A DNA stretch of 64,000 nucleotides from Brevundimonas sp. UBA7506 (GTDB lineage Bacteria; Pseudomonadota; Alphaproteobacteria; Caulobacterales; Caulobacteraceae), in NCBI RefSeq assembly GCF_002479495.1, contig NZ_DLNQ01000002.1, positions 37,539 to 101,538 of the forward strand, in the 5' to 3' direction. Below are positions 30,461-39,436 of the stretch, piece after piece. The translations under genes and the position numbers were made by a program. Position 1 is the stretch's first letter, and the number at the start of each line of letters is the position of its first letter. The notes below the pieces were generated by a model. It saw only the letters and a program-made list of their open reading frames with translations, ran no database searches and was not told the DNA's origin.

Positions 30461-33063
30461 GCGCGGCGTCCCCTCAGGCGCGGATCGGCGAACAGATAGG
30501 CGAGGTCGATCAGGAAGCTGACCAGAACCACCGCGAAGACCAGCACCACCACCACGCTCTGCACCACGATCAGGTCGCGCTGGGTGATGGCCTGGAAGAC
30601 CAGACGGCCGAGGCCGGGCAGGGAGAAGACGTTCTCGATGATGATGCCGCCCGCCAGTAGGAAGGGGAATTGCAGTCCCAGAATGGTCAGGACGGGGATC
30701 CAGGCGTTGCGCAGGGCGTGCCGCCACAGGGCCTGATTGACTGACAGCCCCTTGGCGCGGGCGGTGCGGACATAGTCCTCGTTCATGGTGTCGAGCAGGG
30801 CGGTGCGCAGCACGCGGGCGAGGATGGCGGCTTGCGGCGCGGCCAGGGCCACGGCAGGCAGGATCAGCGCCTTGAAGCCGGGCCAGAAGCCTTGGTCCCA
30901 GCCGGGGAAGCCGCCGGCCGAGAACCAGCCGAGGTTTACTGAGAACAGCAGGATCAGCAGCATGGCGATCCAGAAGTTGGGCAGGGCGACGCCGACCTGG
31001 GTCACGCCGATCAGGCCGGTGTCGACGGCGGTTCCCCGGCGGCTGGCGGCGGTGACGCCGATGGGCAGGGCGACGGCCAGCGACAGGACGGTGGCCATCA
31101 GGGCCAGCGGCGCCGACACCGCAAGACGTTCCGCGATCAGGCCGCCGACCGGCACCTGATAGGTGTAGCTGGTCCCGAAATGGCCGGTTAGCAGGTCGCC
31201 GAGCCAGGCGAAGTAACGCTCAAGGCCGGAACCTTCGAGGCCCATCTGCTGGCGCAGGGCGGCGATGGCTTCCGGGCTGGCGTTCAGCCCCATCATGTAG
31301 CTGGCCGGGTCGCCGGGCACGACCTGCAGCAGCAGGAAGATGACCACGGTCGCCGCCAGCAGGGTCAGGGCGTGGCCGCCCAGCTTCTTCAGCAGCCAGG
31401 CCGCGCCGAAACGCCAGGCGACGAAGGCCAGCAGGGCGACGCCCGCGATCAGGCTGATCCAGCCCCAAGGCAAACCGCCGCCCGCGCGCTCGGCGCTGGC
31501 GGTCGCAGCCGCGCCCGCGCCGGTCCAGTAGGCGCCGGTGACGTCATTGGCGGCGATGGGACCGTTGATCCACAGGCCGTTCAGGTCCGCCTTCCACACG
31601 CCGATGCGCGAGGACTGGAACAGGAAGCCGTTGACCGCGTCATCGGCGATGCGGCGTTGCAGATCGCCCAGCAGGCGGTCGCGCGTCGGCTCGTCCGGGG
31701 CGGCGTTGACCTCGGCCAACAGGGCGTCGAAGGCGGGGCTGTCGTAGCCGAAATAGTAGTCCTTGCGGCCGAAGATGTCGTAGTCCATCGGCTCGACGTG
31801 CTCGACGATGGTCAGGTCGAACTGGCGGCGCTTGAACACCTGATCCAGCCACTGCGCCCATTCCAGATTTTCGATCTTCGCGCGGATGCCTGCCTCGGCC
31901 AGTTGCGAGATCAGCACCTCGCCGCTGCGCCGGGCGTAGGGGCGGGGCGGCAGGCGAAGAGTCACGTCGATGCCGTTGGGATAGCCCGCTTCGGCCAACA
32001 GGGCGCGCGCCTTGGCCGGATCATGCGGGTATAGGCCGGTCAGGTCGATATAGCCCGGTGCCTGACGCGAATAGTGGCTGCCGATCGGTTGGCCGAAGCC
32101 GAACATGGCCCCCTGAATCAGGGCCTCGCGGTCGATGGCGTAGGACAGGGCGCGGCGCACCCGCACATCGTTAAACGGGGCCTTAGTGTTGTTGATCCCC
32201 AGGATGACCTTGCCCTCGGATGCGCCGACGACGACGCGGAAACGCGGGTCGCGCTGGAATTGGGCGACGTTCTCGGGGGCGGGATAGTTGGGAAAGGCGT
32301 CCACGTCGCCCGCGCTGACGGCGGCGAAGGCGGCGGTCGGGTCGCTGATGAAGCGGAAGACGACGGTGTTCAGGCGCGGCGGCGTGCCCCAGTAGCCGTC
32401 GCGGCGGACGAGGGTCAGCTGGCTGCCGCGCTGCCAACCCTGCAGCTTGAACGGGCCGGTGCCGACCGGCGTGACGGCGTTGGTCGCGGCGCTGTTCGGC
32501 GATACCATCACCGCGTCGCCCCAGGCCAAGACATAGGGCAGGGTCGCCATAGGCCGCGACAGATGGATGCGCAGGGTCGCCGGATCGACGACCTCGACGT
32601 TGCGGATCGGCTCGAACAGGGCCTTCTGGGCGTTGGTCGAGTCTTTGGCGGTGATGCGGTTGAGAGAGAATTTGGCGACCGAGGCGTCGAACGGCGAGCC
32701 GTCGGAGAAGGTCACGCCGCGCCGCAGATGGAAGGTCCAGGTCAGGCCGTCGGGTGCGGCCTCCCAGGTCTCAGCCAGGGACGGGGCGACGGCGCCGTTC
32801 TGCGTCAGCCTGGTCAGGCCCTCAAAGACGTTGGCGTAAACCACCTCGTCCACCGCGGCCGCCGCGCCCGAGGTCGGGTCGAGGTTCGGCGGCTCCAGCG
32901 GCAGGCCCAGGATCAGGCGGTCGCGGGCGGCGGGCGTCTGGGCGTGGGACGGGGCGCCGTGCAGGGCGAGCGAAAGGGTCAGCGTCAGGGCAAACAGCAG
33001 CCGCGCCGCCAGCCCGCGTCGCGCCCGCCCGATCACCGAAGTCCTCGCCCCTGTTTTCGTCAC
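30457..33063 (-). CDS. Fusion of peptide-binding protein (SBP family 5) and DppB-type permease
   Basis: An 868-residue single chain that joins two normally separate ABC importer subunits. Residues about 45-500 are an SBP_bac_5 solute-binding domain (RLILGLPLEPPNLDP, WTFHLRRGVTFSDGSPFD, VRRALSYAIDREALI). After it comes an extra hydrophobic helix at about 533-555 (WGWISLIAGVALLAF), a basic KK, then a full DppB permease (LLQVVPGDPASYMMGLN to LAYLFADPRLRG). A signal peptide is present at the N-terminus. The extra helix returns the chain to the cytoplasm so the permease keeps its usual topology. No internal stop or frameshift is visible. The start is GTG at 33061-33063 with AAGG nearby. Confidence 0.93.
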   Translation of the reverse strand: MTKTGARTSVIGRARRGLAARLLFALTLTLSLALHGAPSHAQTPAARDRLILGLPLEPPNLDPTSGAAAAVDEVVYANVFEGLTRLTQNGAVAPSLAETWEAAPDGLTWTFHLRRGVTFSDGSPFDASVAKFSLNRITAKDSTNAQKALFEPIRNVEVVDPATLRIHLSRPMATLPYVLAWGDAVMVSPNSAATNAVTPVGTGPFKLQGWQRGSQLTLVRRDGYWGTPPRLNTVVFRFISDPTAAFAAVSAGDVDAFPNYPAPENVAQFQRDPRFRVVVGASEGKVILGINNTKAPFNDVRVRRALSYAIDREALIQGAMFGFGQPIGSHYSRQAPGYIDLTGLYPHDPAKARALLAEAGYPNGIDVTLRLPPRPYARRSGEVLISQLAEAGIRAKIENLEWAQWLDQVFKRRQFDLTIVEHVEPMDYDIFGRKDYYFGYDSPAFDALLAEVNAAPDEPTRDRLLGDLQRRIADDAVNGFLFQSSRIGVWKADLNGLWINGPIAANDVTGAYWTGAGAAATASAERAGGGLPWGWISLIAGVALLAFVAWRFGAAWLLKKLGGHALTLLAATVVIFLLLQVVPGDPASYMMGLNASPEAIAALRQQMGLEGSGLERYFAWLGDLLTGHFGTSYTYQVPVGGLIAERLAVSAPLALMATVLSLAVALPIGVTAASRRGTAVDTGLIGVTQVGVALPNFWIAMLLILLFSVNLGWFSAGGFPGWDQGFWPGFKALILPAVALAAPQAAILARVLRTALLDTMNEDYVRTARAKGLSVNQALWRHALRNAWIPVLTILGLQFPFLLAGGIIIENVFSLPGLGRLVFQAITQRDLIVVQSVVVVLVFAVVLVSFLIDLAYLFADPRLRGRRA

Positions 33064-33150
33064 CTTGCCTTGATCTCCCCCTCGGCGACGCGGCCGATCT
33101 TCGTCAGCCTACGTCATGGATTTCGTGTCACGCCATCGAATAAGCGCGCC

Positions 33151-34005
33151 TCACCAAGGCTGGCGCGCCAGCGAGGCGGGGCAGGCGGCTGTCGCTTCGG
33201 TTGCGGCGGCGCGGGCGGCCTCGAACTCGAGCTTGGCCTTGGCGAAGTCGGCCTGGAAGACCGGGTCAGCTTTCAGCCGGGTGACGATGGTCGCGCCGAC
33301 GATACGGCCCGCCTCGACGTCGCTGGGATAGTGGACGCCGCAGACCGCGCGGCTTTCACCATAGGCCAGGCCGCGGCGCAGGATCTGATCGGCGCGGTCC
33401 GGCGCCAGTTCGGCCAGCACAAGGGCCCAGGCCCAGCCCAGGGCCGAGTGACCTGACGGATAGGAACCGCTGGCCCCCAGCCAGCTTTCCGGCGCGATGC
33501 AGGTCGGCAGGGATTCGACCACGAAGGGACGTTTGCGGAACCAGCCCTTCTTGGCCGGGGTCTGGATCATCTCCAGATCGCCCAGCATCTTGCCCATCAG
33601 CAGGGTCAGGGTCGGCATCTTCTCGGGCTCGAACTTGAAGCCCAAGGCGCAGTCGAAGGCGCGCGGAGCGCCGGGCGTCTCGATCTCGTTGTCGGCGCGG
33701 GCGATGACCCAGCGTTCGGTCCCTTCGAGCGACCGCATCTCGCGATAGGCGGCGATGTCGGCCTGTTCGCGCAGCGAGCCCTCGGCGGGCGGGGGCGGCA
33801 GGAAGTTGGCGGCGTTGGGCGTGTTCTCGGCCGTCAGATAGCCGTGCGGATGGTCGCGAAAGCCGGTCCAGAAGGCAGCGGGCGCCGGCGTATCGACGGC
33901 GGCCGTTTGAGTCGCAACCGCGCCGGCGCAGCCGCCCAAGGTCCCGCTCAGGGCCAGAGCCAGGCTCATCGCGACGAGAGAGGAGGCGAGGCGCGGCTGG
34001 GTCAT
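33151..34005 (-). CDS. Class A nonspecific acid phosphatase (PAP2 superfamily), lipoprotein
   Basis: A 284-residue secreted phosphatase. The three PAP2 blocks are present: KKGWFRKRP, YPSGHSALGWAWALVLAEL, and SRAVCGVHYPSDVEAG, matching the class A acid phosphatase pattern. The signal ends LGGCAG, a lipobox, suggesting anchoring in the envelope. It releases phosphate from a range of monoesters. The ATG at 34005 has GGAG upstream and gives a good signal; an alternative ATG at 34032 overlaps the PhoD stop in ATGA. Directly follows the PhoD gene, so the two form a phosphatase pair. Confidence 0.87.
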   Translation of the reverse strand: MTQPRLASSLVAMSLALALSGTLGGCAGAVATQTAAVDTPAPAAFWTGFRDHPHGYLTAENTPNAANFLPPPPAEGSLREQADIAAYREMRSLEGTERWVIARADNEIETPGAPRAFDCALGFKFEPEKMPTLTLLMGKMLGDLEMIQTPAKKGWFRKRPFVVESLPTCIAPESWLGASGSYPSGHSALGWAWALVLAELAPDRADQILRRGLAYGESRAVCGVHYPSDVEAGRIVGATIVTRLKADPVFQADFAKAKLEFEAARAAATEATAACPASLARQPW

Positions 34006-34028
34006 GAGGAAGCTCCGGTGGAAGGGGA

Positions 34029-35609
34029 TCATGCGGCGACGGCGCCGGGGCGGCCCGACTCCACGGTCCAGGATTTCAGGGTCGACAGGCTGGCCTTTGG
34101 GTCGCGTACGTCGCTGATGACTTGATAGCGCGTGTCCATGCGGTCGGGGCGCACGTCGATCGACATATAGCCGCGCTGGCGGCTGTCGAAGAACTTCACC
34201 TGGGGATTGTTGGGCATGACGGCCATCAGGCCGTCGTAGCTGGGGCCGGTCGATGTGATGGAGGTGCCGACGAACTCGGTGGCTACGGTGGCCGACGACG
34301 GGTCGCGGCTGTCCAGCTTCACGTCATTGGTCCAGAAGGAGTGGTAGTCGCCGCTGAGGACCACGGGGTTGGACGGTTTCAGCTCGGACAGGGCGCTGGT
34401 CAGGCGGTCGCGGGCGGCGGGGAAGCCGTCCCAGGTGTCGGTCCAGTAGCGGTTTTCCTCGGCCGGGCTGCGGGCCAGACGCAGGCCCGCCATGACCAGG
34501 TTCTGGCCCAGGATGTTCCAGCGCGCCTCGGCGCGGGCCAGGCCGTCGTAGAGCCAGCGCTCCTGCTCGAATCCGAGGAAGGTGCGCGACGGATCCATGC
34601 GGTCGGTGCAGGTTGCGTCCGTGACGATCTGGCCCTTGCCGCCGTTGGCGCCGTCGCTGCACGGCTGTTTCGAGCGGTACTGGCGGCCGTCCAGCATGAA
34701 GAACTCGGCCAACTGGCCATAGCGGACGCGGCGATAGATGGGCATCTGCATGGCGGCGCTCAGGCGCGTGCGGCGGATCGGCATGGCCTCGTAGAAGGCC
34801 TGATAGGCGGCGGCGCGGCGCTGCAGGAAGTCGGTCGGGGTGACGCCCGAGACCTTGGACCAGACGCCGGAATAGTCGTCCTGAACCTCGTGGTCGTCCC
34901 AGACGGCGAGACAGGGGGCGGCGGCGTGCAGGCGCTGCAGGTTGGCGTCGGTGCGGTGCAGGGCGTAGCGGTTGCGATAGCCCGCCAGGGTCGTGGCTTC
35001 TTCGAGGTTGTAGGGACGCACCACCTGGTCGGCGCGGTCCGGCCCCAGGCTGTATTCATAGATGTAGTCGCCCAGGAACAGGGTCAGGTCCGGGGCTTCG
35101 TCGGCCATATGGCCATAGGCGCTGAAATAGCCGCGCTCCCAGTGCGAGCAGGAGGCGACGGCCAGGCGCAGGCGGTCGGCATGGGCGTTCGGGGCGGGCG
35201 TGGTCAGGGCGCGGCCGGTCGGGCTCTGCTGACCCTGGGCGGTGAAGCGGTACCAGTAGGGGCGGCCGGAGGCGAGGCCCGCGACCTCGACATGCAGGCT
35301 GTGCGCCGCGTCGGCCGAAGCGGTTGTGTCGCCGGCGGCGAGGATGCGACGGAACTGGTCGTCGGCGGCGACTTCCCAGCGCACGGGGATGTCCCCGGAC
35401 AGGCCCCCCAGGCCGTCGGCGGCAAGCGGGTCCGTCGCCAGCCGGGTCCAGATGACGAAGCCGTCGTGGGTCGGGTCGCCGCTGGCGACGCCGAGCGGGA
35501 ACAGGTAGGCGCCGCCCGCCTGGGCCCGACCGAAGCTGAGGACGGCCGGCGCGACGACCAGGCCCGTCAGCAGGGCGCGGCGATCAAGGCGGGAGGACGG
35601 GAAACTCAT
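34029..35609 (-). CDS. PhoD-type alkaline phosphatase/phosphodiesterase, Tat-exported
   Basis: A 526-residue metallophosphoesterase of the PhoD family that acts on phosphomono- and diesters outside the cytoplasm. The twin-Arg signal is LDRRALLTGLVVAPAVLSFG. Domain signatures include LGVASGDPTHDGFVIWTRL at the N-terminus, VASCSHWERGYFSAYGHMA, LFLGDYIYEY, VWDDHEVQDDYSG and the C-terminal VVLSGDYHSFW, which carry the metal-binding residues. The family typically uses Ca and Fe. It lies 79 bp after the TonB receptor gene and may belong to the same transcript. The start ATG at 35607-35609 puts the RR motif near residue 10. Confidence 0.92.
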   Translation of the reverse strand: MSFPSSRLDRRALLTGLVVAPAVLSFGRAQAGGAYLFPLGVASGDPTHDGFVIWTRLATDPLAADGLGGLSGDIPVRWEVAADDQFRRILAAGDTTASADAAHSLHVEVAGLASGRPYWYRFTAQGQQSPTGRALTTPAPNAHADRLRLAVASCSHWERGYFSAYGHMADEAPDLTLFLGDYIYEYSLGPDRADQVVRPYNLEEATTLAGYRNRYALHRTDANLQRLHAAAPCLAVWDDHEVQDDYSGVWSKVSGVTPTDFLQRRAAAYQAFYEAMPIRRTRLSAAMQMPIYRRVRYGQLAEFFMLDGRQYRSKQPCSDGANGGKGQIVTDATCTDRMDPSRTFLGFEQERWLYDGLARAEARWNILGQNLVMAGLRLARSPAEENRYWTDTWDGFPAARDRLTSALSELKPSNPVVLSGDYHSFWTNDVKLDSRDPSSATVATEFVGTSITSTGPSYDGLMAVMPNNPQVKFFDSRQRGYMSIDVRPDRMDTRYQVISDVRDPKASLSTLKSWTVESGRPGAVAA

Positions 35610-35687
35610 GACACTGGCGGTCCGTGGAAAACGGGAAAAGGCGGGGGCGAGCCGACCGAAGCCGACCCGCCCCTTCGGGGGAGAGGG

Positions 35688-37907
35688 TTAGAAGTCCATC
35701 GACAGGCGCACGCCGTAGGTGCGGCCCTGACTGGGCGAGGTGGTCGGACGGGCCGAGCCGTTGAAGCCGTTGCGGGTCTCTTCGTAGTAGGTGTTGAAGA
35801 GATTGCGGCCCCACAGGCCCACGCGCCAGTTGGCGCCGGTCGGGGCGACGCTGAAGTTGGCGTTCCACAACCAGTAGGCGTCGATGATCGACGAGGAACT
35901 GACCGAATAGAGCTCGTCGCGATAGTTGTAGTTGGTCTCGGCGCGCAGGTCCCAGCCGGCCAAGCCCCAGTCATAGGCGATCGAGCCGCCGTAGTTCATC
36001 TTGGGGAAGGACAGGCGTTCGCCGGAACGGTCGTTGGCGATGATGACGTCCCACGGACCGTTGACCGGGTTGGCGGCGTCGGTCTTGGCGCCGTCGATGG
36101 CGAAGTATTCGTCATACTCGCCGGTCTTGTAGCCGATGTTCTGGCTGATGGTCAGGCCGTCCAGCGGCACCCAGGTCAGCTCGATCTCGCCGCCCATGAT
36201 GTGCGACTTGGGCACGTTGGTGATCTTGCCCAGGCGGCCGGTCAGGCGGTCGTACTCCAGGCCCTGAACCTGCTGGTCCTTGTAGTCGTAGTAGAAGAGG
36301 GCGCCGTTCAGACGCAGGCGGCGGTCGAACAGGTCCGACTTGATCCCGGCCTCATAGGCGATGACGATTTCCGGCTTGAAGGGTGTCGCCGAGGTGGCGT
36401 TGTAGGTGGTGAAGCCGCCCGATTTCACCCCGCGCGCCACGCTGGCGTAGAACAGGGCGTCGTCGGTCAGCTTGTATTCCAGACCCAGACGGCCCGAGAC
36501 CTCGTTCAGGTCGGTGTCGTAGCTGGTCGTCGGCGGGGGCGGGTTGGGGGCGACGAAGGTGCCGCCGCTGTCCAGGGTCCGCTCCTCGGTTTCCCAGCGC
36601 AGACCGGCGATCAGGTTGAGCTTGTCGTTCACCTGATAGGAGTTGTGGGTGAAGATGCCGAAGGCCGACACCGACTGGCCGTAGCCGGTGTTGATCAGGT
36701 TCGCGTTGCCCCGGAAGTTTGTGTAGAAGCCGCCGTCGATGCTTTCGTCGGCATAGTGGGCGCCGACCATCCAGCTGAGCGGACCGTCGTCATTGGAGCT
36801 CAGACGCAGTTCCTGAGCAAAGACGTCGATGTCGTTGTAGAAGAAGACGTTTGACTCGTTGAAGCGCGTGCCGTCCCAGTCGTTGAACTCGCTACGCGAG
36901 AAGGTCTGGTAGGCGGTGATCGAGGTCAGGTCTGCCCAGCCGAGATTGGCCTTGATGCGGGCGCTGAGGTCAAAGCCATCGTTGTCGCGGAAGGGCTTGG
37001 CGTTCAGGCCGACCCCGGCCACGGCCGCCATGGCGGGCGAGATGCCCCACCCGGTGATGCGCCAGGCGGTGTCCTTGGGATAGGTCACGGCGCCGCCCGA
37101 GACCGCGTACGGGCCCAGCAGGCGGAAGCCGCGGCCGTCGGACTTATCGACCGAATAGGTGGCGGCCAGATCGACGGTGACGTCCTCACTGGCGTCCCAG
37201 GTCAGGCGGCCCCGGATGGCGGTCTTGTTCAGGTCGCCCAGCTTCTCGCCGGTGTCGCGATGGTATTGCCAGGCGCCGCCCTGTTCGGTGACGGCGGCCA
37301 GGCGGCCCAGCAGGTTCGGCGCGATCTGGCCGGAGACGTAGCCCTCGACCTTGTAGCGGTCGAACGTGCCGTACTCGGCGTTGAAGCCGGCGCGGAAGTC
37401 GGCGGTCGGGGCGTTGGTGATGATGTTGACGGCGCCGCCGGTGGTGTTGCGGCCATACAGGGTGCCTTGCGGGCCGCGCAGCACTTCCATGCGGGCGATG
37501 TCGAACAAGGCCCCTTGGGTGGTCACCGTATAGGGGTGGGCGACTTCATCGACATAGATGCCGACGGTCGAGGCGTTGTTCGAGGAGTATTCGCGGGCGC
37601 CGATGCCGCGGATGCGGAACTGGGGCTGGCCGCCGCCGAACTGGCTGTCGACCTCCATGTTGGGGACGGCGTTCTCCAGGTCGTTGACGACCGAGATGCC
37701 CTTTTCGTCCAGTTGCTCGCCGCCGATGACGCTCAGCGAGACGCCGACGTCCTGGCTGGCCTGTTCGCGACGTTGAGCGGTGACGATGATTTCGCCAATC
37801 GTTGTTGCGATTTGATCGTTGTTATTTGAAGTAGATTGAGCGGATGCGACAGACGATGCAGCAATCGTCAGGATACTGATGGAAGCGCTGAGCAGTAACT
37901 TGTTCAT
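35688..37907 (-). CDS. TonB-dependent receptor, paralogue 2 (outer membrane)
   Basis: A 739-residue receptor with a signal (MNKLLLSASISILTIAASSV to ASAQ), a TonB box region (GEIIVTAQRREQ), a plug domain (LRGPQGTLYGRNTTGGAVN) and a barrel ending in ...GVRLSMDF, with the C-terminal Phe. The N-terminus is paralogous to the receptor at 39437-41632 (both QDVG, SL/ALSV, LEVE/MEVD blocks). Codon use near the N-terminus (positions about 37800-37907) is clearly less GC-rich than the rest. The ATG at 37905-37907 is chosen over the longer frame. Sits 28 bp after the aminotransferase stop, in the same operon. Confidence 0.92.
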   Translation of the reverse strand: MNKLLLSASISILTIAASSVASAQSTSNNNDQIATTIGEIIVTAQRREQASQDVGVSLSVIGGEQLDEKGISVVNDLENAVPNMEVDSQFGGGQPQFRIRGIGAREYSSNNASTVGIYVDEVAHPYTVTTQGALFDIARMEVLRGPQGTLYGRNTTGGAVNIITNAPTADFRAGFNAEYGTFDRYKVEGYVSGQIAPNLLGRLAAVTEQGGAWQYHRDTGEKLGDLNKTAIRGRLTWDASEDVTVDLAATYSVDKSDGRGFRLLGPYAVSGGAVTYPKDTAWRITGWGISPAMAAVAGVGLNAKPFRDNDGFDLSARIKANLGWADLTSITAYQTFSRSEFNDWDGTRFNESNVFFYNDIDVFAQELRLSSNDDGPLSWMVGAHYADESIDGGFYTNFRGNANLINTGYGQSVSAFGIFTHNSYQVNDKLNLIAGLRWETEERTLDSGGTFVAPNPPPPTTSYDTDLNEVSGRLGLEYKLTDDALFYASVARGVKSGGFTTYNATSATPFKPEIVIAYEAGIKSDLFDRRLRLNGALFYYDYKDQQVQGLEYDRLTGRLGKITNVPKSHIMGGEIELTWVPLDGLTISQNIGYKTGEYDEYFAIDGAKTDAANPVNGPWDVIIANDRSGERLSFPKMNYGGSIAYDWGLAGWDLRAETNYNYRDELYSVSSSSIIDAYWLWNANFSVAPTGANWRVGLWGRNLFNTYYEETRNGFNGSARPTTSPSQGRTYGVRLSMDF

Positions 37908-37935
37908 ATTATCCCCCTCGTCGTCGATGATAGAT

Positions 37936-39255
37936 TTATGTCGTGCGACGAATGATCTGTGACAGGTGATCGATAATCTCATCGATCTGCGCGCGGCTGA
38001 TAATCAGCGGAGGCGACAGGGCGATGACATCTCCGGTCACACGGATCAGAATTCCTTCGTCGAAGGCGGTGTGGAACACTTCCATGGCCCGAGCGCCGGG
38101 CGCGTCGGGGCGCGGCGCCAGTTCTATGGCCGCCACCATGCCCAGGTTGCGGATGTCGATGACGTGCGGCAGCCCCCTCAGACTGTGCACGGCCTCTTCC
38201 CAGTAGGGCGCCATTTCGGTCGCGCGCTGGAACAGGCCTTCGTTCTCGTAGACGTCCAGCGTGGCGAGCCCTGCGGCGGCGGCCAGCGGGTGGCCCGAAT
38301 AGGTGTAGCCGTGGAAGAACTCGATGCCCGGCGCGGCGGCCTGATTGACCACGGCGTCATAGATCTCGCCGCGCACGCCGACCGCGCCCATCGGCACGGC
38401 GCCGTTGGTCAGGCCCTTGGCGCAGACAAGCAGGTCGGGAATGACGCCGAGGGTTTCGGACGCCGTGGCCCCGCCGACGCGGCCGAAGCCGGTGATGACC
38501 TCGTCGAAGATCAGCAGGATGCCGTGGCGGGCGGTGATCTCGCGCAGCCGCTCCAGATAGCCGACCGGCGGGACGATGACGCCCGCCGAGCCGGACAGGG
38601 GCTCGACGATGACGGCGGCGATGGTCTCGGCGCCGTGCTCAGCGATCAGGACCTCCAGTTCATCGGCCAGGTGCGCGCCCCAGGCCGGCTGGCCGCGCGA
38701 GAAGGCGGCTTCTTCCAGGTTCAGCGTGTGCGACAGGTGGTCGACGCCCGGCAGGGTCGGGAAGCCGCGTCTGTTGTTCTCCAGGCCGCCGACGGAAATG
38801 CCGCCGAAGCCGACGCCGTGGTAGCCCTTCTGCCGTCCGATCAGACGGGTGCGGTTCTCGAAGCCGCGCGCCCGCTGGCAGGCGAGGGCGATCTTCAGGG
38901 CGCTGTCGACGCCCTCCGAGCCTGAGCCGGCGAAGAAGACGTGGTTGATGTCGGCGGGGAAGAACATCCCCAGACGGGCGGCCAGTTCGAACACCAGGGG
39001 GTGCCCCAGCTGGAAGGTCGGGGCGTAGTCGAGGACCTCGGCCTGATGCTGGATCGCCTCGACGATCGGCTTGCGGGCGTGGCCAGCGTTGACGCACCAC
39101 AGACCGGCGGTGCCGTCGAGGATCGGGCGACCGTCCGGGGTGAAGTAGTGCATGTCCCTGGCCGAGGCCAACAGCCGCGGATGCGCCTTGAAGCTGCGGT
39201 TCGCGGTGAACGGCATCCAGAAGGGATCAAGGTCGTTGGCGGCCCGTGCGGTCAT
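37936..39255 (-). CDS. Beta-alanine/omega-amino acid:pyruvate aminotransferase
   Basis: A 439-residue class III PLP aminotransferase that moves an omega-amino group to pyruvate, giving a semialdehyde and alanine. The N-terminus DPFWMPFTANRSFKAHPRLL and LDGTAGLWCVNAGHARK are typical of beta-alanine:pyruvate transaminases. PLP contacts include FAGSGSEGVDSALK and LIFDEVITGFGRVG; the Schiff-base Lys is in CAKGLTNGAVPMG (about 279). Likely substrates are beta-alanine, GABA or diamines. It sits between two TonB receptor genes and with an aldehyde dehydrogenase further upstream, which would oxidise the product. The ATG at 39253-39255 is clear. Confidence 0.9.
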   Translation of the reverse strand: MTARAANDLDPFWMPFTANRSFKAHPRLLASARDMHYFTPDGRPILDGTAGLWCVNAGHARKPIVEAIQHQAEVLDYAPTFQLGHPLVFELAARLGMFFPADINHVFFAGSGSEGVDSALKIALACQRARGFENRTRLIGRQKGYHGVGFGGISVGGLENNRRGFPTLPGVDHLSHTLNLEEAAFSRGQPAWGAHLADELEVLIAEHGAETIAAVIVEPLSGSAGVIVPPVGYLERLREITARHGILLIFDEVITGFGRVGGATASETLGVIPDLLVCAKGLTNGAVPMGAVGVRGEIYDAVVNQAAAPGIEFFHGYTYSGHPLAAAAGLATLDVYENEGLFQRATEMAPYWEEAVHSLRGLPHVIDIRNLGMVAAIELAPRPDAPGARAMEVFHTAFDEGILIRVTGDVIALSPPLIISRAQIDEIIDHLSQIIRRTT

Positions 39256-39436
39256 GCAGACATCCTTTCAGAACGCCCAGTAGTCGATGAATGTCAGGGG
39301 AAAGGAAGCCTGTTATTCGCGCGCCATAAGTCTTTGATTTTTTGTGACTTGAACGTTGCACGATCAGGAAAGTGGGCGCCCCGATCAGGGGGCGGGCTGG
39401 AAGGCGTACGGACACCTCCCAGCCCGGCGGCGATCC

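Noticed and set aside
34122..36854. 910-codon open frame on the plus strand
   Set aside because: It is antisense to PhoD and the TonB receptor, which have clear motifs, and its predicted protein is Gly/Val/Arg/Ala-rich with no domain; a shadow of high-GC codon bias.
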